A stretch of 64,000 nucleotides of DNA from Candidatus [Bacteroides] periocalifornicus (GTDB lineage Bacteria > Bacteroidota > Bacteroidia > Bacteroidales > CAJPTX01), in the NCBI GenBank assembly GCA_001421095.1, contig LIIK01000002.1:63660-127659 (forward strand), written 5' to 3'. This document shows positions 52,792-60,628 of this stretch, piece after piece. Position 1 is the stretch's first letter. Each line of letters opens with the position of its first letter. The notes beneath the pieces were generated by a model, which searched no databases, had not been told where the DNA came from, and worked only from the letters and a program-made list of their open reading frames with translations. A program made the translations under genes and the position numbers.

Positions 52792-54024
52792 TCAATGCGC
52801 AAATTGCTCTAGAAACCAGCTTGAACTACTGGCATCCCGCACCACATGCACGCCCGCCTCTTCACACACCACAGCTGGCGCCGGGTACTCTATGAATGCG
52901 GGGGACTGCACCAACGAGTAGGCGCCCACATTCTGGAACTCAATAGCATCGCCTACCTGTAGCGAAGGGAGCAATCCACGATAAAGGACATCAACCTCCA
53001 TACAGGTAGCTCCCACCACATCGGTTTCTTGAAGAGCCTCAGTGCGAGCCCCTGGGGATATGATACGGTGCGGGATTCGGAACTCCGACATATTGCTCCG
53101 CACGTGGAACATAGTACCATCGGTCTGCAAGATCACCCTATCATTACGCCGTCGGACCTCGAGCACTCGCACGATGTATGACAGGGAGGCAGCCGCCACC
53201 GACACACCCGGCTCTACAACGAGCGTGGGCGCATGCTCCACTACCCAGCTGTCCGCTTTCAGCACCGTTGCCACCTCGTGCGCATAATCGCCAAATGCAG
53301 GGGTTGGATAATCGAAAATCCCCTCTGGCACAGGCCCGAAAAAACCGCCCCCAATGTCGATTATAGAGGGCTGTAGGGCGTACTCTTGCCGAACGCCCAG
53401 AAGTCTCCGCGCAATCTGCCCATAGCAGGGTACTAGCCGAGCCTTGGAGGTAGTATGGCCGTGAAGCGAATGGACCTCTACCCCCAAGTGCCTCAGAGTG
53501 GTAAAGACGCCGGGGAGCTCCTCATCGAGAAATCCAAAACGCCCCTGCTCCCGCCCCCCGTATACTATCGACTTGCCCTGCGCATCAGTAATTACGCAAT
53601 TGATACGCACGCCTACACGCAGCCCAGAACTGGCATGCGCCCGGCAATAATCGCGCAGAAGATCGAGATCCCGCGCGCCATCTAACTGCACCAAACCGCC
53701 CGACTCCAGTACTCTAGCGAAATCTACAGCTCGCTTGGCTGGCCCGTTGTAAATAATCTCACTCCCGCCAAAGCCCGCGAATTCGGCTACCGCATACTCT
53801 AGAGATGACACCACCTCGGCCCAACACCCCGCACCGCGCGCTACGCTGCAGAGCCACGGTAGGTAATTCGCCTTAACAGCATAGGCCACCTGCACGTGGG
53901 GGTATTCTGCCGCAAAGGCCTCCCGTAGCGCAGCGAGATTTGCCCGAAAAGCGCTGGGGTTTACAAGGTAAAAAGCCCCCTCAACCCTTTCGTCTATACG
54001 GGCTAAATCGTTGTAATCTAACAT
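52792..54024 (-). CDS. Type III PLP-dependent amino-acid decarboxylase
   Basis: A 410-residue enzyme of the alanine-racemase-like fold. The PLP lysine is Lys51 in VAYAVKANY. HGHTTS contacts the cofactor, GGGFFGP binds the phosphate, and VEPGVSVAA and the C-terminal GATCMEVDVLYRG (catalytic cysteine) are conserved with diaminopimelate and ornithine decarboxylases. It presumably decarboxylates an amino acid or amino-acyl thioester. The arginine or acidic residues that would separate the diaminopimelate, ornithine and carboxynorspermidine types do not settle it. ATG at 54024 is used; the longer ORF would begin with TTG. The ATP-grasp gene follows at once, as in small-molecule cassettes such as butirosin BtrK/BtrJ. 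Confidence 0.85.
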   Translation of the reverse strand: MLDYNDLARIDERVEGAFYLVNPSAFRANLAALREAFAAEYPHVQVAYAVKANYLPWLCSVARGAGCWAEVVSSLEYAVAEFAGFGGSEIIYNGPAKRAVDFARVLESGGLVQLDGARDLDLLRDYCRAHASSGLRVGVRINCVITDAQGKSIVYGGREQGRFGFLDEELPGVFTTLRHLGVEVHSLHGHTTSKARLVPCYGQIARRLLGVRQEYALQPSIIDIGGGFFGPVPEGIFDYPTPAFGDYAHEVATVLKADSWVVEHAPTLVVEPGVSVAAASLSYIVRVLEVRRRNDRVILQTDGTMFHVRSNMSEFRIPHRIISPGARTEALQETDVVGATCMEVDVLYRGLLPSLQVGDAIEFQNVGAYSLVQSPAFIEYPAPAVVCEEAGVHVVRDASSSSWFLEQFAH

Positions 54025-54124
54025 ATAGCACAAAAAAGCCCACCAGATCGTAGGGATCGGTGGGTCTGTGTGGTACGGTAACTAATAGAAAATCCCTGCG
54101 CTCCTCGCGCTGGCGCACCCCATC

Positions 54125-54715
54125 CTACTTCGCCAACCCCATCTGCACCGCCTGCTCACGCCCTGCCCGCAGAGCCTTCAGGTTGGCCTCCACCACATCG
54201 GTCCCCTTACGGGAGAAGAGCGCCACGATGCCTGCCTCCAGCGACTCGAACTTGGTCATGATGAACGGAGAGGCTGCCCCCAGCATCACTACGTTTGCTG
54301 CGCGAGCCGAACCAGCCTGCTTGGCTATGGTATCCGCATCTATGGCCACATGCCGAGGGTAGGCATCTATTTTGCCCATCACCTCCTCCATCGGGGGGTA
54401 GTTGGGTATATTCACCAAGGGGTCGGTGCTAGTAACCAAATACCCCGTTGGGCTTAGGAATGGCAGGTAGCGAAGGCTCTCCATCGGCTCACCGCTCAAG
54501 ATGAGATCGGCCTTGCCCATCGGTATCAGATCTGAGGCTATGGGGTCGCTAGCAATGCGCAAGTGCGACTGTACATCGCCACCTCGCTGGCTCATCCCAT
54601 GCGTCTCCGCCTGCTTCAGGTAGAGCCCCTCGGCCACCGCCGCATGCCCTACAATTGCTGCCACTGAAAGGATACCCTGCCCCCCTACTCCCGCAAGAAT
54701 TATGTCTGTCTTCAT
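54125..54715 (-). CDS. iorB: Indolepyruvate ferredoxin oxidoreductase, beta subunit
   Basis: A 196-residue subunit with the gamma-type ketoacid oxidoreductase fold: MKTDIILAGVGGQGILSVAA, ETHGMSQRGGDVQSHLR and GEPMESLRYLPFL. With IorA it oxidises arylpyruvates from aromatic amino acids to aryl-acetyl-CoA, reducing ferredoxin. It lies 277 nt after iorA on the same strand. ATG at 54721 is two codons earlier and also possible. Confidence 0.93.
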   Translation of the reverse strand: MKTDIILAGVGGQGILSVAAIVGHAAVAEGLYLKQAETHGMSQRGGDVQSHLRIASDPIASDLIPMGKADLILSGEPMESLRYLPFLSPTGYLVTSTDPLVNIPNYPPMEEVMGKIDAYPRHVAIDADTIAKQAGSARAANVVMLGAASPFIMTKFESLEAGIVALFSRKGTDVVEANLKALRAGREQAVQMGLAK

Positions 54716-54721
54716 AATCAA

Positions 54722-54991
54722 TCAAAAATTGTTCGGCTCGATACCCAATAGACTTCTCCTCCTCCCTCCACCCCCGCTCTCAGCCCCGCCTCTCCTTACT
54801 TGCGAGGCAGATACCCGAGATGCCCTAGCCCAATACGCCAAGGCCGAAGGCGTGGTGCTACGCCCGTTACTCTCAGCCAACGCTACGCTTAAATTGCTTT
54901 GCAACGCCACCCGCCTCTGGCGTACTAATAGCAAGCTGTAAGCGAGGAGGTCAAGCCCAAATGGCCCAACGCTCGAATTAAAATCCTAGGG
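54722..54991 (-). other. Unusual spacer between iorA and iorB
   Basis: About 270 nt separate two subunit genes that normally adjoin. Plus-strand reading gives an ORF of mixed composition (54702-54941) that I take as non-coding. No terminator, promoter element or RNA is recognised. Confidence 0.5.
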
Positions 54992-56620
54992 TTACTCCTC
55001 CTTGGCCTCTGCAGTTTTGGCGGCCTTCTTTGCACGCTGCTTCCGGGCATAGGTCTGTACGCACTCACGCTGCGGTATCACAACCGAAACCCCTGGGTAG
55101 GCTAGCTCTTCGCGCAGGATGTCCATCGCCTCCTGCAGGTTCTTTTTCAGTGGGACGAAAGTGCGAATGTGCGCAGGATCGACTCCCAGCCCCTTGCAGA
55201 TCTCGAACAGATGCCCCGTGGCCGAGGAATCCTGCCCTCCCGTCATCCCCGTGGTGGAGTTATCTGAAATGATAACCGTGATGGGCGATTTCTCATTCAC
55301 TGCATCTAGGAGGCCCGTCATCCCGCTGTGGGTGAAGGTCGAGTCGCCTATCATTGCCACCGATGGCACCAATCCAGCATCGGCAGCCCCCTTGGCCATT
55401 GTGATAGACGCCCCCATATCCACGCACGTATTGATAGCATTGAACGGAGGCAACGCCCCTAGCGTATAGCATCCGATATCGGCAAATACGCGCCCAGGGC
55501 CTATCTCTGCCATCACATTGTTCAGCGCCTCATACACATCACGATGCCCGCAGCCCACGCAGAGTGACGGGGGGCGGCCAGCCACTAGACTCGGTATCGC
55601 CTCGCCCTCGGGAATATCCCGCCCTATGGCCTTGGCCACCAGGTTGGGGTTCAGCTCCCCATCGCGGGGGAGTGTGCCATCGAGCCGACCGTGTATCGGC
55701 TTGCCATTATCCATGTACCCACGGAGAAGCTCCTCTACGAAGGGCGCGCCCTCCTCCATCACTATCAGCTCCCGGCAATGGTTGTAGATGGCACTCACCA
55801 TCTTGCGTGGCAAGGGGTACTGCGTTACCTTGAGTATCGAGTACTCGTGCGGCTCGTTCCCCAGCACCTCGGCCAAATAGTTGCGCGCAATGCCCGTGGT
55901 TACAATGCCCACACCGCCCTGCTTGCGGAGCTCCAGGGCGCAATACTTCGAGTTATCCGAGGCCTCCTCCATCGCGGCCTGCATGGCCAGCAGCCCCTTG
56001 TAGTTCTTACGGGCTATGGCGGGCAGCAGCACGAACTGGCGCAGATCCTTGGGTAGGCTCATCGCATTCTGCGCCTTGGGGCTGTCCACTATGGTAACCC
56101 CCGCGCGGGAGTGCGCCATGCGGGTGGTTACACGCATCAGCACCGGGGCATTCACCTTTTCTGATAGCTCAAAGCCCACCGCCATCATGTCATAGGCCTC
56201 TTGCTGGTTCGATGGCTCAAGGCACGGCACATGGGCAAAGGCCGCGTAGTAGCGGCTGTCCTGCTCATTCTGCGAGCTGTGCATGCTAGGGTCGTCGGCC
56301 ACCAGCACTATCAGCCCGCCGTTCACCCCCGTAACCCCAGCGTTCACGAAGGGATCTGCCGCCACATTCAGCCCCACGTGCTTGAAGCATACCAGAGCCC
56401 TTTTGCCCGCGTACGACATCCCGAGCGCAGCCTCCATCGCGGTCTTCTCGTTGGCCGACCACTTACGGTGGATGTTGCGCTCCGCAGCAGCTTTAGAGAG
56501 CTGCACATACTCCATAATCTCAGTAGACGGCGTACCAGGATAGGCATACACCCCCGAGACCCCAGCATCGATAGCACCCTGCGCTATCGCCTCATCGCCA
56601 AGCAGTAACCTCGTCTCCAT
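54992..56620 (-). CDS. iorA: Indolepyruvate ferredoxin oxidoreductase, alpha subunit (no ferredoxin domain)
   Basis: A 542-residue thiamine-diphosphate enzyme. The N-terminal pyrimidine-binding domain has YAYPGTPSTEIMEYV and DDPSMHSSQNEQDSRYY; the C-terminal domain has SLCVGCGHRDVYEAL, the metal-binding GDSTFTHSG, and DNSTTGMTGGQ. In many organisms IorA ends with two ferredoxin-type 4Fe-4S clusters. Here the protein ends soon after VSVVIPQRECVQTYARKQ with a lysine- and alanine-rich tail and no CxxCxxC clusters, so electrons must pass to a separate ferredoxin. It shares a promoter region with lrgAB, which is read the other way. Confidence 0.92.
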   Translation of the reverse strand: METRLLLGDEAIAQGAIDAGVSGVYAYPGTPSTEIMEYVQLSKAAAERNIHRKWSANEKTAMEAALGMSYAGKRALVCFKHVGLNVAADPFVNAGVTGVNGGLIVLVADDPSMHSSQNEQDSRYYAAFAHVPCLEPSNQQEAYDMMAVGFELSEKVNAPVLMRVTTRMAHSRAGVTIVDSPKAQNAMSLPKDLRQFVLLPAIARKNYKGLLAMQAAMEEASDNSKYCALELRKQGGVGIVTTGIARNYLAEVLGNEPHEYSILKVTQYPLPRKMVSAIYNHCRELIVMEEGAPFVEELLRGYMDNGKPIHGRLDGTLPRDGELNPNLVAKAIGRDIPEGEAIPSLVAGRPPSLCVGCGHRDVYEALNNVMAEIGPGRVFADIGCYTLGALPPFNAINTCVDMGASITMAKGAADAGLVPSVAMIGDSTFTHSGMTGLLDAVNEKSPITVIISDNSTTGMTGGQDSSATGHLFEICKGLGVDPAHIRTFVPLKKNLQEAMDILREELAYPGVSVVIPQRECVQTYARKQRAKKAAKTAEAKEE

Positions 56621-56671
56621 AACGATTCTTTAACAGTTGCTTAAACGCCCCAAACCTGGGGTATTCCGACT

Positions 56672-56680
56672 GCGAAGGTA
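56672..56680 (-). promoter_or_regulatory. Promoter -7 element of iorA
   Basis: On the minus strand TACCTTCGC lies 51 nt before the iorA ATG; the same TTCG variant precedes the D12 methylase gene. Confidence 0.65.
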
Positions 56681-56881
56681 GCACTAAAATTGCAAACGGG
56701 ACGCTCCCGGCAGTAATTCAGAGGGGGTATAAAAAAGGGAAGGGCAACAACTAGCCGAGACCTGCTTGATACCCTCTAGGCTTTGCCAGAATCAGCCTTC
56801 TCGTTCCCACATCCTATGCCAACTAGGATCCCGGCCTTACCCCACTCCCCCGCAGCATTTCCCAATCTACCCGCGCTTTCC

Positions 56882-56890
56882 TACCTTTGC
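56882..56890 (+). promoter_or_regulatory. Promoter -7 element of lrgAB
   Basis: TACCTTTGC lies 24 nt before the lrgA ATG. It also shows that a longer upstream ORF start (56783) is not real. Confidence 0.8.
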
Positions 56891-56914
56891 GCGTTTTTTA
56901 ACCTGAAAAAATCT

Positions 56915-57298
56915 ATGTTCATCCGCTACCTGGCCCTAGTGTTCGGCTGCCTGGCCCTGGGCGAATTGGCCGTTGCCCTTACCCCTATCCCCCTGCCGTC
57001 CAGCATCATCGGGATGCTGCTACTCACCCTCTTCCTGCGGCTCCGCTGGGTGAAGCTCCACCACATCAAAGGGCTATCGGACCTGCTCATATCCAACCTC
57101 GGGCTGTTCTTCATCCCGCCCAGCATCGCCATCATGGATTACCTCGATATTATCAAGGCCAACTTCTGGGGGATCATGGGCGTAATCGTGATCAGCACGG
57201 TACTGGTGATTGTGAGCACCGGGCACGTGTACCAGCTGTTCCGCAAGAGGATGGAGTTCAACATCAAACCCTTCAACAAAAAACACCACCAGAAATGA
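56915..57298 (+). CDS. lrgA: CidA/LrgA-family membrane protein
   Basis: A 127-residue membrane protein with four hydrophobic segments, PLPSSIIGMLLLTLFLRLRWVK being the family signature. In other bacteria CidA/LrgA form holin-like or pyruvate-transport complexes with CidB/LrgB. An in-frame ATG at 56783 lies before the promoter element, so 56915 is chosen. The stop overlaps the lrgB start by four bases (ATGA), so translation is coupled. Confidence 0.9.
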   Translation: MFIRYLALVFGCLALGELAVALTPIPLPSSIIGMLLLTLFLRLRWVKLHHIKGLSDLLISNLGLFFIPPSIAIMDYLDIIKANFWGIMGVIVISTVLVIVSTGHVYQLFRKRMEFNIKPFNKKHHQK

Positions 57299-57987
57299 TC
57301 GACTTCCTCGAGAACCCGCTCTTCCTGCTGGCCCTGACGTTTCTCATCTACTACGGGGCCGTATTGCTACAAAAGCGCTTCAACTCCGCCCTGCTGAACC
57401 CCGTGCTAATCACAGCCATTGCGCTGGTTATCTACCTGCTGTGCCTACACATCACGCCAGCCAAGTACGAGGAGGCCGGCAAGTACATCGACTTCTGGCT
57501 CAAGCCCTCCATAGTGGCGCTCGGGGTGCCGCTCTACCTGCAGCTCTCCAAGATCAAAAAACAGCTAGTGCCGCTCCTGGTATCGCAGCTCGTGGGCAGC
57601 GTGATGGGCATCGCCTCGGTGTGCCTGCTCGCCAAGGCCTTTGGGCTCGACAATGAATTGGCCCGCTCGCTGGTGCCGAAATCGGTCACCACGCCGATAG
57701 CCCTCGAGGTCTCAAAAATGGTGCAGGGCGCGCAGCCCCTCACCGTCATGGCGGTGATGATCACCGGCTTCTTCGGGAATATCTTCGGGCTGATGCTCCT
57801 GCGCTGGTCTCAGGTCAAGAGCCCCATGGGCAAAGGGATAGCCCTTGGAACAGCCTCGCACGCGCTGGGCATTATGGCGGCGTTCAACCTCAGCGAGAAG
57901 TACGCCGTCTACGCCAGCCTCGGGATGATATTCAACGGGATATTCACCGCGATACTAGCCCCCCCGGTGGTAGGGTTACTCTTTTAA
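57295..57987 (+). CDS. lrgB: CidB/LrgB-family membrane protein
   Basis: A 230-residue protein with about seven membrane segments. It has the family motifs FWLKPSIVALGVPLYLQL, SLVPKSVTTPIALEVSKMVQG and GTASHALGIMAAFNLSEKYA. It pairs with lrgA, whose stop codon it overlaps. The pair is linked in other bacteria to control of murein hydrolases, cell lysis or pyruvate uptake; which role applies here is unknown. A terminator follows at 58034. Confidence 0.93.
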   Translation: MIDFLENPLFLLALTFLIYYGAVLLQKRFNSALLNPVLITAIALVIYLLCLHITPAKYEEAGKYIDFWLKPSIVALGVPLYLQLSKIKKQLVPLLVSQLVGSVMGIASVCLLAKAFGLDNELARSLVPKSVTTPIALEVSKMVQGAQPLTVMAVMITGFFGNIFGLMLLRWSQVKSPMGKGIALGTASHALGIMAAFNLSEKYAVYASLGMIFNGIFTAILAPPVVGLLF

Positions 57988-58033
57988 GGGCAGATTCGCC
58001 GGCAGTTCTCCATCTGGGAAAAAACGGTTAACG

Positions 58034-58066
58034 GCTCTTGGGCAGCTCCCCCAAGAGCTTTTTTTT
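58034..58066 (+). terminator. Terminator of lrgAB
   Basis: GCTCTTGGG pairs with CCCAAGAGC around CAGCTCC and is followed by eight T. Confidence 0.92.
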
Positions 58067-58441
58067 GACCGTCCTAGATCCACCTCGTTGCGCACGCTGA
58101 AAAAATACCATGCCAACGTCATGGCTGTAGAGATGCGGTAGGCGCATGGCAACCTTGGACGTGCTACGCAGCAATTGAATACGCGCCCATCGCGAATTGG
58201 GATTCTCAGAATGGCCTCCACGCACGAAGCGCGAAGATGCCGAATTCTACGGAGGTGCGACGATGGTGTAGAGAGATTCTTCATAAAAACATGATTTACA
58301 GCATTTCAACGTACTCCGCCGAGACCTCTACAAAATCCCGATAACTATGAAGGTAGCGGCCTCTTTCTTTATCCGAAAGAGGCGAATTACCTCCATCTCA
58401 ACAATATCGGCTATCCAATTGCTGTTCCTTCAATTTAGGCT
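58067..58441. other. Gene-free stretch after lrgAB
   Basis: About 375 nt. The only recognised feature is a MITE end at 58322. No convincing ORF, RNA or promoter element is seen. Confidence 0.5.
58322..58345 (-). mobile_element. MITE relic, one end
   Basis: AGACCTCTACAAAATCCCG matches the end and first internal bases of the intact MITE (AGACCTCTGCAAAAGTCCCG) with two changes. The opposite end is missing. Confidence 0.6.
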
Positions 58442-59590
58442 CTACGCGTCGAGCATTCCCCGCATCTCCCTATCGAAATTTCCCCGATTAATGCCAAGTA
58501 ACCGGTCGAGTGCCGTGAATAGATTGTCCAATCCTTTCCCGCACTTCAACAGATCGAGAATCCCCTCAGTTCCCCTTTCCCTATATAGCCTTTCCCAGAT
58601 TAGCCCGCCCATGATTTGCCTCACGCTGGTCTTCATTGGCGCACCATAGGGGAGAAGCCGATCTGGCGGATCTTCCTCAAAGAGCTGCAGCAGATCGGTA
58701 GGATGCTCGTCTAGATACCTGCGAAATACCGGCAGTAGGTCATTGAGATCTGGCGAATGCCCCACGCTATCCACGTAGTCCACATTCGCCCACCAGTAGG
58801 CAAGCCCGCACTCAATAGCATTCCGGGCCCTGCCCCGTATCGCCGCCGCGTAGATATGCAGCAGGTCGTGGGTGTAGTCCACATTGCCCATCACGGGGAA
58901 GAGAAAGCGGGGGTCATTGATATCGCCCCTACCGACCTCGCCATTCCATCGAGCCTCGAAGGTGACCCCTTGCAGCTGCCGTGATTCTTGGAAATTCCGA
59001 CTCAAGTACATCTCCCAGCGACGAACTGGCAGCGCGAACCGCTCGGCCATCTGGGTATTTTTCGTGTGGAATAGCTCCGCTCGCGCCATGTTAAAGGTGT
59101 CGCGGTAGTGGAGAGTCAGCGTGCCAACCTGCTGCACTTTCCAGCCAAACGTATTGTAGCGCAATGGACTTCCGAAGGTTACCTGCCCTTTATTTACACA
59201 TGAACTCAGGTTCAGCATCCCAGCTAGCTCCCCCTCTCCCACGTAGGCGAGCTGCAGCGCGTAGCATGCGCCTCCCAGCGGGTAGATGTTGACAAGCCTC
59301 GGCTGAAGGTGGCGGTGAGTAGAGTCTGGCCTTGTGAACGACGGTAACCCGATGAGGAAATTCAGATTGAAATCGTAATCCTCCCGATCCACAAGGGATG
59401 TGTCAATCGCCTTCGCCCATGAGCCATCTATCAACGCCCCGAGCTTTCGCGCTATAAGCGCATTGGTCGAATCGGGTAAGCCCGAATGCAACCCCTGGGC
59501 GAGGGCTATGCGCTTGGTTTGCCCATTCCCCGCGAGTGAGAGAAGGGAAAGGGTGAATATTACGAGAGTGGCTGTGTAGTATTTTCCCAT
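58442..59590 (-). CDS. Secreted protein with a metallopeptidase-like HDLLH motif
   Basis: A 382-residue protein with a signal peptide (MGKYYTATLVIFTLSLLSLAG). I do not recognise its family. Residues 239-266 read YTHDLLHIYAAAIRG ... ECGLAYWWA, which resemble the gluzincin metallopeptidase pattern HExxH followed by an EGLA segment, except that the catalytic glutamate of HExxH is aspartate (His241, Asp242, His245) and the third ligand would be Glu260. It could therefore be a peptidase-like protein with altered activity, or a pseudo-enzyme. The rest has beta-rich segments without known motifs. Promoter at 59689. Confidence 0.7.
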   Translation of the reverse strand: MGKYYTATLVIFTLSLLSLAGNGQTKRIALAQGLHSGLPDSTNALIARKLGALIDGSWAKAIDTSLVDREDYDFNLNFLIGLPSFTRPDSTHRHLQPRLVNIYPLGGACYALQLAYVGEGELAGMLNLSSCVNKGQVTFGSPLRYNTFGWKVQQVGTLTLHYRDTFNMARAELFHTKNTQMAERFALPVRRWEMYLSRNFQESRQLQGVTFEARWNGEVGRGDINDPRFLFPVMGNVDYTHDLLHIYAAAIRGRARNAIECGLAYWWANVDYVDSVGHSPDLNDLLPVFRRYLDEHPTDLLQLFEEDPPDRLLPYGAPMKTSVRQIMGGLIWERLYRERGTEGILDLLKCGKGLDNLFTALDRLLGINRGNFDREMRGMLDA

Positions 59591-59688
59591 ATCGATCTGT
59601 ATAAGCGCTCATTCATTTACAGCTGGGGAATTTCAATGGGACCTCGGAAAATGTCTTGTGAATACCCCCGCTGCAATCGTAATCCACT

Positions 59689-59697
59689 ACAAATATA
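59689..59697 (-). promoter_or_regulatory. Promoter -7 element of the HDLLH protein gene
   Basis: On the minus strand TATATTTGT matches TAnnTTTG and lies 98 nt before the ATG at 59590. The rest of the 318-nt gap to 59908 holds nothing I recognise. Confidence 0.6.
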
Positions 59698-59908
59698 GGC
59701 AACTCCTTCTGACGTGGCAAATTTTCAACCGAATGTTTCTGCACCGCACTCTCCCATCCCCCCGTAAAACGCTGAGAAGGCAAAATTTTTCGCCCTCAAA
59801 CCGCACCGTGCCTCTCGGTGAAATTTTTCCATCCCCCACAATAATTCTGCCCTCCACACGCTACTCTATACGACGTAATTCCCAATACATAAACCACACA
59901 CAATCGGT

Positions 59909-60355
59909 ATGAAACGGCTCTTCACACTCTGCGCTGCATCGCTAGCAATGGCGGGTATCATGCTACTGACCACCAGCTGCAAGAAGGACGGTAATGGGGC
60001 GGAAAACCCAGCACCCAACAAAGAGTACTTCGGCGACTATGAGGCAACCCTGCTGCTACAGAAGCCCTTTACGTTCAAGATAAAGGCCGGAGGAAGCGAG
60101 AAACAGGCAGTGCTCGTGGATGAGCAAGGCTCCACCTTTGCCACCATTGAGGCCATCGCTGAAATGGAGCCCGCACACATCATCCTCTTCAACATTGTAT
60201 CGGCTGGAAGCATAAACAATGAGAAGCTAGAACCGGGGCAGAAAATCTTCAGCCTCGACGGGAAGAATGGCAATGCCCAGTACATCAGCGGACAGTTCTC
60301 TGCCAGTGTGAAGTTGGGCGGTGATGCGAGCCTGTTCACGGCATCGAAGAAATAG
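59909..60355 (+). CDS. Small lipoprotein of unknown function
   Basis: A 148-residue protein. The signal peptide ends in the lipobox LTTSC (Cys24), followed by a charged linker, then a beta-rich domain (YFGDYEATLLLQKPFTFKIK and AHIILFNIVSAGSINN). I do not recognise its family. It is monocistronic and followed by a strong terminator at 60450. Confidence 0.7.
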   Translation: MKRLFTLCAASLAMAGIMLLTTSCKKDGNGAENPAPNKEYFGDYEATLLLQKPFTFKIKAGGSEKQAVLVDEQGSTFATIEAIAEMEPAHIILFNIVSAGSINNEKLEPGQKIFSLDGKNGNAQYISGQFSASVKLGGDASLFTASKK

Positions 60356-60449
60356 CCCCCGCCTAGGTGCTGAAAAAGCCAACCGTGCGATGCAGCCGCC
60401 GCATGCTGCAACACCCAGTCATCACCGCTACACCTACTGCGCATTTTAC

Positions 60450-60497
60450 GCAAAGAAAAAGCCCACAGACTCAACGCCTGTGGGCTTTTTCTTTGCA
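60450..60497. terminator. Strong terminator after the small lipoprotein gene
   Basis: GCAAAGAAAAAGCCCACAG pairs perfectly with its inverse around ACTCAACGC. The arms provide T-runs in both directions. Confidence 0.9.
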
Positions 60498-60628
60498 TTC
60501 TCCGTTTGCTACTGTGCCCAGAGAATCCCCATGTCCTTCCACTTCTGCGTGAACATTGAAAATTCACCTAAGTACAATACGGTAAGCCTCATCGCTACAA
60601 TGGCTAGAAGAGCTGAACTCATACCATT

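Noticed and set aside
54702..54941. ORF in the iorA-iorB spacer on the plus strand
   Set aside because: Proline- and leucine-rich composition at the start and overlap with iorB; no start signal. More likely non-coding.
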